This document shows positions 11,090-18,780 of a DNA stretch of 21,151 nt, piece after piece. This DNA is from Pleurobrachia bachei (Eukaryota > Ctenophora > Tentaculata > Cydippida > Pleurobrachiidae): the NCBI GenBank assembly GCA_000695325.1, contig AVPN01000769.1, forward strand, positions 1-21,151, in the 5' to 3' direction. The notes under the pieces are model-generated. The model saw only the letters and a list, made by a program, of their open reading frames with translations, did no database searches and was not told the DNA's origin. The position numbers and the translations under genes were made by a program. Each line of letters starts with the position of its first letter. The stretch's first letter is position 1.

Positions 11090-12143
11090 CCCCCCCCAAA
11101 TCGAACCGGGGCAAATCGAACCGGGGCAAATCGAACCGGGGCAAATCGAACCGGGGCAAATCGAACCGGGGCAAATCGAACCGGGGCAAATCGAACCGGG
11201 GCAAATCGAACCGGGGCAAATCGAACCGGGGCAAATCGAACCGGGGCAAATCGAACCGGGGCAAATCGAACCGGGGCAAATCGAACCGGGGCAAATCGAA
11301 CCGGGGCAAATCGAACCGGGGCAAATCGAACCGGGGCAAATCGAACCGGGGCAAATCGAACCGGGGCAAATCGAACCGGGGCAAATCGAACCGGGGCAAA
11401 TCGAACCGGGGCAAATCGAACCGGGGCAAATCGAACCGGGGCAAATCGAACCGGGGCAAATCGAACCGGGGCAAATCGAACCGGGGCAAATCGAACCGGG
11501 GCAAATCGAACCGGGGCAAATCGAACCGGGGCAAATCGAACCGGGGCAAATCGAACCGGGGCAAATCGAACCGGGGCAAATCGAACCGGGGCAAATCGAA
11601 CCGGGGCAAATCGAACCGGGGCAAATCGAACCGGGGCAAAACGCTGAAGTTCGAGAGAGAGAATGTGTGAATAACGTGTGTGTACTGGTTCGAATTGCCC
11701 CGGTATCACGTGGTAAAAATCACAACGCATCATTGGACAACTGAAGACTTCAGTTCTCCAATGATGTTCAGTTATTTATACCACGTTATACAGGGGCAAA
11801 TCGAACCAGCACGAGATAACATGGTTCGAATTGCCCCCACTCTCACAACACCATGTGGGGATCTTCTTCTGGTGTTGTGAGGACGGTCACGTGACTCTCA
11901 CGTGACGAAATAAAGCACTCCTATTGGTGTGGTCCGATTTGCCCCGGTACCAATTTTGTGGACCAAAGTTTTTAAATTAGGTATTTAGTTAAGTTAATGT
12001 TGGTCCCTAGAGTTAAAATTGGTCTTATTTGATAGATAAAATAATGAACTTTAAGCCTATATAATTTTTTTCATTATATCCTTTTATAAATGGGGCAGAG
12101 AACCAATTAAGTCAAAAGTGGTTCGTTTTGCCCCCGTCTACCC
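11090..12143. mobile_element. TIR DNA transposon, right part with expanded internal array
   Basis: This is the continuation of the element that begins at 6149. After the array, 11640-12027 matches 6470-6866; then comes a unique right arm (AT-rich, 12028-12113) and the right TIR, the reverse complement of the left one, ending gtctaccc at 12143 before TA. Downstream sequence (atagtgctgttgttttt) matches the uninterrupted intron 14 of copy B near 10253, which gives the empty site. Without the array and the inserted block the element is about 0.8 kb and non-coding, so it depended on a transposase made elsewhere. Confidence 0.85.
11098..11639. repeat. 36 perfect 15-bp tandem repeats (ggggcaaatcgaacc)
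   Basis: Every 60-base stretch holds exactly four identical units for nine stretches, with no variants seen. The left part of the same transposon (6430-6475) has only about two or three units. Such uniformity means very recent expansion, or an assembly artefact. The unit is the transposon's own internal motif, also found singly and inverted elsewhere in the element. Open frames through it (repeating FAPVR or PRFDL on the - strand) are a by-product of a 15-bp period. Confidence 0.96.
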
Positions 12144-12230
12144 TAATAGTGCTGTTGTTTTTAGATGAATTGTTTCCTTCGTATTGTGTGCTTTGTTGTT
12201 TGTTCCTCTCACTACTATATACCTCTACAG

Positions 12231-12380
12231 CCGGACCAGTTTGAAGCATGGCACCACCTCGGTCTACTACACCAGGGACAGGAGAACCATCAACAAGCTA
12301 CCGAGTGTTTCCTGACATCACTCCGTTTCGAATCTACCTCCCCCATCCGACCCTACACTGTGCTGCAATGGAAAATCTGA
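12231..12380 (+). CDS. TTC7: TTC7 exon 15 (C-terminus), second occurrence
   Basis: Acceptor tctacag at 12230; phase 0; 49 codons plus TGA. It encodes the same peptide as 10327-10476 (PDQFEAWHHLGLLHQGQ, ATECFLTSL, ending LQWKI) with a few silent changes. The family match is the final TPR, human [29 protein letters not shown]. It follows the transposon's right TIR, so it is the natural partner of exons 1-14A if the 6866-11097 block is removed. Confidence 0.88.
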   Translation, partial: PDQFEAWHHLGLLHQGQENHQQATECFLTSLRFESTSPIRPYTVLQWKI

Positions 12381-12622
12381 GAAACTGTTAAATTGTTATT
12401 ATGCTTGTTACTTATACTGTGTTTGTTGATTCTGTAAATTTATTCCTAAAGTTTTTTTCGCTGGAACGATTCTGCATGCTGCGTCTAATCCGTGTGTTGT
12501 CTAATTTCTCTCCCCTATAAACCCTCGACTAATTTTCCCCATTCCTTTAACCAGCCCCTTCTGTTTAGCAATGCATGCTCAGTTATAGTGTTAGAAGATC
12601 AGTAGTCAAAACAGCTGCAAGG
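12381..12622 (+). promoter_or_regulatory. TTC7 3' end / IARS promoter spacer
   Basis: About 240 bp, the counterpart of 10477-10717. It is shared end to end, including the sequence just before the ATG (cagctgcaagg). No repeat or additional gene is seen. TATAAAC near 12516 is the only TATA-like string; the evidence for function is weak. Confidence 0.45.
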
Positions 12623-15600
12623 ATGGTTTCTCAAGTCCCTGACTCCATTAACTTCCCGGCCGAGGAAGAAAAAGTGCTAAAGTGAGTTATATAATACAGC
12701 TGGTGTCTCATTATGATGATGAGTTCTCTCCCACTATTATAATGACCCATACTAACCCCCCTCACCATGTCCCCTGCAGTAGTTACCACCCCCCTCCCTC
12801 ATCATGACCAACCCCCTCCCCCCTACAGGTACTGGGAAGACAACAAGACATTCGAGAGGAGTTTAGAGCAAAGTAAGAAGGCTAAACGGCCTGCATTTAC
12901 CTTCTATGATGGGCCTCCCTTCGCTACTGGTCTCCCTCACTATGGGCATCTTCTGGCTGGATCAGTTAAAGATATCGTTACCAGGTAACCACATGTACCA
13001 CGGTTAAATACAGTCCTCCCCCACCTCATAAAACCCAGAACCTATCACCTATTCCTTTACCTCCAGGTATGCCCATATGAACGGGTTCCATGTTGATAGA
13101 AGGTTTGGTTGGGACTGCCACGGACTGCCAGTGGAACACGAGATAGATAAGCGTCTCAATATCACTGGACCTCAAGATGTCGCAGCTATGGGGATTGATA
13201 AGTACAATGCTGAGTGCAGGTCCATTGTCATGAGATACGCAGGGGAATGGGAGAGTACTGTCAAACGACTGGGCAGGTGGATAGACTTCAAAAATGTACG
13301 TATTTCCCAGAATGTTACAAGTATTGTCAAAGTAAATTCCTTCTCTCTATTTTACAATTAACCCTCTCTTCCTACAGGACTACAAGACCCTCTACCCCTA
13401 ATTTAACCCCCATCTCTCCCCGCAGGACTACAAGACCCTATACCCGTGGTTTATGGAGAGTGTTTGGTGGGTTTGGTCCCAGCTGTTCGCTAAGGGTCTG
13501 GTATACAGGGGTTACAAAGTTATGCCCTACTCGACTGCCTGTGCCACGCCCCTCTCCAACTTTGAAGTGAACTTGAACTACCAAGATGTAACAGACCCGG
13601 CCGTTATTGTTAGTTTCCCATGTGACCAGGAACCAGGGGTGAGTCTCATAGCATGGACCACCACACCCTGGACACTGCCTAGCAACCTAGCTCTGTGTGT
13701 TAACCCTGAGATGATCTATGTGAAGGTATCTGACAAGACCCGGGACGGTGCTAAATTCATCCTCATGGAGGCCCGGCTCTGTGCACTGTACAAGAGTGAG
13801 GAGGAGTATGAAATACTGGATAGATTCCCTGGTAAGAAGCTGGCAGGTCTCACCTACACCCCTCTCTTCCCCTACCTGGCGGGTGAGATGAAGAGTGCCT
13901 TCAAAGTGTGTCTAGATGGGTATGTGACTAGTGATAGTGGTACTGGTATTGTTCACCAGGCACCTGCATTCGGAGAGGACGATTACAGGGTGTGTCTAGC
14001 TAACGGAGTATTCAAGAAGGGTCAGGAGCCTGCCATCTGCCCAATCGATGCCTCTGGCAAGTTCACCCCAGTAGTATCGGACTTTGCTGGACAGTACGTG
14101 AAGGATGCAGATAAGCAGATTATAAAGCACCTCAAGGGAACAGGGCGGATGGTCCATGCAGGCACTGTGAACCATAGTTACCCCTTCTGTTGGAGATCTG
14201 ACACACCCCTCCTGTACCGAGTTATACCTGGGTGGTTCATCAAGGTCACTGCACTCAGGGAGAAGTTACTAACTAACAACGACAAGAGTTACTGGGTACC
14301 TGAGTTTGTTAAGGAGAAGAGGTTCAGGAACTGGTTGGCAGATTGCCGAGACTGGTCTGTCAGTAGGAACAGATACTGGGGAACACCCATCCCTCTGTGG
14401 GTCAGTGATGATGGGGAAGAGGTGGTGTGTGTGGGGAGCATTGAGGAGCTGCAGACCCTCTCAGGAGTGGCAGTGTCTGATCTACACAGAGAGAGTATCG
14501 ATCATATCACCATCCCTTCATTGAAACGTGTTCCTGAGGTGTTCGATTGCTGGTTTGAGAGTGGTAGTATGCCCTACGCTCAACAACACTACCCCTTCTC
14601 TGGAACAACAGAGTTTGAAAGCAAGTTCCCTGCTGATTTTATTGCAGAAGGAGTGGACCAGACTAGAGGGTGGTTCTACACGCTGCTAGTTATCTCTACT
14701 GCCCTCTTTGACAAACCTCCTTTCAAGAATCTCATTGTGACGGGGCTAGTACTGGCTGGGGATGGTAAGAAGATGTCAAAGAGGCTGAAGAACTACCCTG
14801 ACCCCGTGGAACTAATGAACAAGTATGGATCAGATTCTATCCGGCTGTATCTCATTGACTCCCCTGTTGTGAGAGCTGACACCCTGAAATTCAAAGAGGA
14901 GGGGGTAAAGGGGGTACTGAAAGATGTCTTACTACCCTGGTTTAACGCTTACAGGTTCCTCATTCAGAACATAGTCCGGCTAGAACAAGAAGAGGGGAGG
15001 AAGTTTGTGTATAAGGGAGATGCGCTGAGTGGGAATGTCATGGATAAATGGATCCTCTCCTACACTCACTCTCTCATTGAGTTTGTTGAGGTTGAGATGG
15101 CCGCATACCGTCTATACACGGTAGTACCCCGGCTCATCAAGTTCATTGAGAACCTGACTAACTGGTATGTGCGGTTAAACAGGCCTCGTATCAGGGGTGA
15201 GATGGGTGTAGAGGAGTGTGAGGCGAGTGTAAACACTCTCTTCTCAGTTCTCCTTACTATGATCAGGCTAATGGCTCCCTTCACTCCCTTCCTGACAGAG
15301 ACCATAGGCCATCCACCCCAAGTTCTTCAGTGGGGAGGATGACTCCATACACTTCCTAATGCTGCCCAAGTACGATAGTAGCAAGATAGACAGGGAGATA
15401 GAGAGGAGGGTAGCTACAATGCAGTCTGTTATTGAGACGGGCAGGCTACTCCGGGATCGCAACACCCTGCCCATCAAGTACCCTCTAAAGGAGGTGGTTC
15501 TAGTTGATGTAGATAGCACCGTCCTCTCTGATGCACAGTCTCTAGAGAGCTACATAGTAGGAGAACTGAATGTGAGGAAGCTCACTGTGTCTGGTGATAA

Positions 15601-16416
15601 GGCCAAGTATGCTGTACAGCTGACTGCTAAACCCAACCACATGCTCCTTGGAAAGAGGCTGAAGGGTGACTTTAAGAAGGTCAGTGCCGCTATTGTGGCT
15701 CTCAATGATGTGCAGTTGAGTGAGATGAAGGAGACTGGAGAGAGGGAGATCTGTGGACATGTGATCAGATTTGATGAGCTCCATGTGGGGTATGAGGTAA
15801 AGGGAGGTGAGGGAGGGCAGTATGCTGCAGCCGCTGAAAACAATGTTCTAATCCTACTGGACTGTACTACTGACCAGGAGCTCATGGATGAGGGTCTAGC
15901 GAGGGAGGTCGTTAACAGAGTCCAGAAGTTGCGGAAGAAAGCTAAGCTAGTGCCCACTGATAAGATAACTGTCTACTACACCATCAAGGGTAAAGCGGGT
16001 GATCTAGTAAGGGTTGTTGGTAGTCAGAAGGATCTGATAGAGACCTCCCTGAAGTCCTCCTTCCTGGGAGACACTCCCTCTGGAACTACTGTAATAGAGG
16101 AAGAGGTGGACGTTAAAGGTACCAAGATGGTCCTAACTCTCGTATGTAGCCCGGCCTGGATTAGTGGTCCAGTGGCCGGGATCTGGCCGCCCCTCTGGAC
16201 CCTACCTGAGTGTGTCCTATAACGGGCAGACTAAAGACCTGCTCCTGGCCCCATCTGGTGCTGCTCCCCTCACCGCCATAGCTCGAGATGGAAGTGAAGA
16301 TCCTGTTCGATCTTTTCGGCCACAACATCTCCCTCTCTCAGGGCGGATCCCAACTCAAGATTAGTGAGCGAGATTTGAGTCAGCTCAATGGACAAACTGT
16401 GACCGTGTCAGCCTAG
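12623..16416 (+). CDS. IARS1: Cytosolic isoleucyl-tRNA synthetase (IARS1)
   Basis: Exons 12623-12681, 12829-12984, 13067-13295, then one long exon 13426-16416. This class Ia synthetase attaches isoleucine to tRNA-Ile. Visible motifs: HIGH-type GLPHYGH in exon 2, [15 protein letters not shown], the CP1 editing-domain string [63 protein letters not shown] and the catalytic loop KMSKR (about 14770). Anticodon-binding and C-terminal domains follow ([16 protein letters not shown]-type helix, [12 protein letters not shown]), ending VSA at TAG 16414-16416; roughly 1140 residues against 1262 in human. The frame changes three times: between 15305 and 15341, about 16142-16172, and about 16281-16288. 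The encoded peptide stays homologous on both sides each time, so these are probably sequence errors or, at 16142, possibly a tiny intron. Confidence 0.93.
13378..13425 (+). repeat. Duplicated 3' splice site before IARS exon 4
   Basis: gactacaagaccct appears at 13378 after ctacag and again at 13426 after cgcag, a 48-bp period. The downstream one is the true exon start: it continues [16 protein letters not shown] as in human. The upstream acceptor would be in frame but reads DYKTLYP then TAA at 13399-13401. Confidence 0.85.
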
Positions 16417-16582
16417 GCACTATATCAATATACCCGGGGATTTAGGTTTTAATATAATGCACTGTCACTATACTCATTTTAGGAGTTTTATTTGAGGTTT
16501 TTTGACTACAAGATTCTGTGTTTTACTCTTGTCTATATCCCCTCCCCCAACTATGACTCATGACACTCTCCTTTATAGCTGG

Positions 16583-17646
16583 ATGTTACGGCGGTGTAAC
16601 ATTGAGAATTGTGCCATACCGGTATGGTACCAACACTTCCGGCCCATTACATTTGAGACATTGTTTGTCCACCTTACCCCCGACTTCCTGACCTATCTCC
16701 AGGCGGATAAAGTAGTGTTGCCAGCATCCCTCCTACCTCCCCAGCCTCCCAAGCAGCAGTCAGACAGTGAGGTAATTACTCCATATAAGGGCATATAATG
16801 TGGTGCTCCCTTTAGACATTGAATAACCCCCACCACTAACCCCATGCCCGTCCCTATAGGAAGAAGAAGATGATGATGATGAGGAGTGGGATGAAGCCCC
16901 CACAGAGGCTCAACCCAACTTCCCGGACCTGGAGGAGCTAGTTAGGCAGGCTATTGACCGGCTGGGTGGGGAGGTATTCATCAAGTTGAACTGGTCAGCC
17001 CCTAAAGATGCCAATTGGATGTTACACGATGGCACACTCTGCTGCAGGTGCCCACTGGATGTTATACTGTTGCTGAAGGGGAGACCACCAAGCCTTTATT
17101 GAGTGCAGTGATGGGCAATACGAGGTTCCCAGGGGAGGGTTCACTCTGGCCCTCAGACGGTGGGAGAACCTCACTCCTTCAGGGGAGTTCCGTCTGTTTG
17201 TAAGGAACAACAGTCTACTGGCAGTTAGTCAGAGACACCACCGACAATACTTGCCCTCAGTGGTGCAGGACAGAGTCAACATTCTAAATGACATGCAGCA
17301 ATTCTTCTTCAACTATCTACAGGGGAGGTTCCCAGACCCTGACTATGTGGTAGATGTGTACCGGGCTGCCCCTCACAGAGTCATCCTGGTAGATTTCAAC
17401 CCCTTCTCCAGGGTTACAGACCCCCTCCTGTTCAGCTGGTCTGAACTGAACACCCTGGCCCCTGATACAGCCCCCTCCCTGAAGGTGGTGGAGGATGAGG
17501 GCCTGAAGGGGCACCCCTACAGTGAAAACAGGGTCCCTCAGGAGGTGGTCAATGTGGGCAATCAGCAGGAGATCAATGACTTTGTTAGACTGTTTAACAA
17601 TGGACGATTCACACAGCAGGGGGACACTGATGATGAGGACTTGTGA
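16583..17646 (+). CDS. CDC123: CDC123, eIF2 assembly chaperone
   Basis: Exon 1 is 16583-16771 and exon 2 is 16860-17646 (TGA). CDC123 is an ATP-grasp-fold protein that binds the eIF2 gamma subunit and promotes assembly of the eIF2 trimer. Matches from memory: PVWYQHFRPITFET near the start (human AWYPFFRGVTIKS), an acidic EEEDDDDEEWDEAP stretch, then VFIKLNWSAPKDANWM, GEFRLFVRNNSLLAVSQR, and VDVYRAAPHRVILVDFNPFS followed by LLFSWSEL. The ATG at 16583 is chosen by alignment; an in-frame ATG at 16553 could add ten residues. The frame must shift by one base near 17078-17085 (run gggg): upstream reads LLLKG, downstream DHQAFIECSDG, matching human FKSSDF...QPFIHCTDD. One extra G there would explain it. 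It lies 167 bp after the IARS stop. Confidence 0.9.
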
Positions 17647-17650
17647 TACC

Positions 17651-17760
17651 TACCTAGTTAAGTGGGTGACCTAGTTAAGTGGGTGACAGGGTGGGTGACA
17701 CTACCTAGTGGGTGACAGGGGTGACAGTGACAGGGGGTGACACTCACAGGGGGTGACAGG
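17651..17760. repeat. Degenerate gggtgaca minisatellite after CDC123
   Basis: Irregular tandem units around agtgggtgac, cagggtgggtgacac and cagggggtgacac, directly after the CDC123 stop and probably within its 3' UTR. Confidence 0.85.
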
Positions 17761-18149
17761 TTTTTTACCAGACAAGATGGAATGTGATACTGGGACACAA
17801 GTGGGAAATGTGAGAAGGTGTGTACATGTTGTGTATCATATTAGAGAGAGAGATATGAATGTGGAAGTGACAGTGAACTGAATCCCTCTCTTTTACACCA
17901 GGAGTTCTGGGATTCACATTTTATTACTCTCAGGGCATGTATCATTTTAACTGTCTTTTTGTTGAAGAGATAACTCTAAGAAGAGAACGTTTTTAATGTT
18001 GAACAAGAAATGCAGACAGTTTATTATTTCCCGGCTGAATAGTAGTTGTGTAGAGACCTTCTTTTGCTTCTGTGAAAATATAAATATATATGCAACTATT
18101 TGACTTCTTACCCAATTTTTAATTTGCTTGTTTGATATTTATCGGTAGA
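17761..18149. other. CDC123 3' flank / upstream region of the PB1-like gene
   Basis: AT-rich sequence (for example aaaatataaatatatatg near 18075) without open frames of note. It probably includes the rest of the CDC123 3' UTR and the promoter of the next gene. No repeats or recognisable elements. Confidence 0.5.
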
Positions 18150-18630
18150 ATGGTTCGTAGTGGACATCTGGAACTATATGTCCGGGTTCCATCCCGAGAT
18201 ATAACCCCTGAACAGCTTACCAATTTCGTGCAGGTGCATTGAACAGCTACACACTATCTCTAATCACCTCGCCGCTCCCTCTTACACACCGGCACCCACT
18301 TTCCCACAAGATTCCCCGTCTCCCTGTACCCCGGCAGTATTAAACACCCCCCTACTTTCAGCTGCAGTTTGGGTGTGACGTGGAGGTGATGTATTGGAAT
18401 AATAAGAAATCCCCGGGACACGCTGAAACAACATTCTGCTTTGTGAGATGTCGCAATAAACATGAAATGGACCTCCTAATTAGGTACTGGATAATTACTC
18501 CCTTTGTTGAGTCCACCAACTCCCCAGTAAAACAGCTGTTGTTCTTTTCAGGGACATGCACGATTGTATGATGGGACACTTGGAGACGCCTCTCGTGGTA
18601 AAGAGGAACAAAGGAAACGCGTGGAGGTAG
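18150..18630 (+). CDS. Small PB1-domain-like protein (unidentified)
   Basis: Exon 1 18150-18233 (MVRSGHLELYVRVPSRD), exon 2 18362-18483, exon 3 from 18552, reading to TAG at 18628-18630: about 94 residues. The order of features resembles the PB1 domain of MAP3K2/MAP3K3: a first strand LELYVRV, a helix TPEQLTNFVQ, then FGCDVEVMYWNNKK (compare FGQPLDLHYMNNE) and FVRCRNKHEMDLLIRDM (compare LLKNQDDLDKAIDIL). No kinase domain follows, because the next gene runs the other way. An alternative model with exon 2 ending at 18505 (donor gttgag) puts exon 3 in another open frame (GHARLYDGTLGDASRGKE), so the C-terminus is uncertain. The domain call is inference from remembered family patterns. Confidence 0.45.
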
Positions 18631-18780
18631 CAATTGTCTCAATGGTGAGTTAGAAACTGAATATCAAGTTACCCGGGGACATATTTTACATCAATTCATT
18701 CTCTCCACCCGTTTATCTCTACATCTTGTCTAATGTGCGGCCCTCCATCATTGTCTGTCTATTTAGTTAACTGGTGTCCC

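Noticed and set aside
11098-11639. CRISPR-like array
   Set aside because: Units are directly contiguous without unique spacers, in an intron-bearing animal genome; it is a satellite.
11053-11733. Long - strand open frames of repeating FAPVR or PRFDL
   Set aside because: They are generated by a perfect 15-bp DNA repeat with no stops; there is no homology, and they lie inside a transposon.
15550-15957. Antisense open frames within IARS
   Set aside because: Shadow frames of a strongly coding + strand exon, with no recognisable protein similarity.
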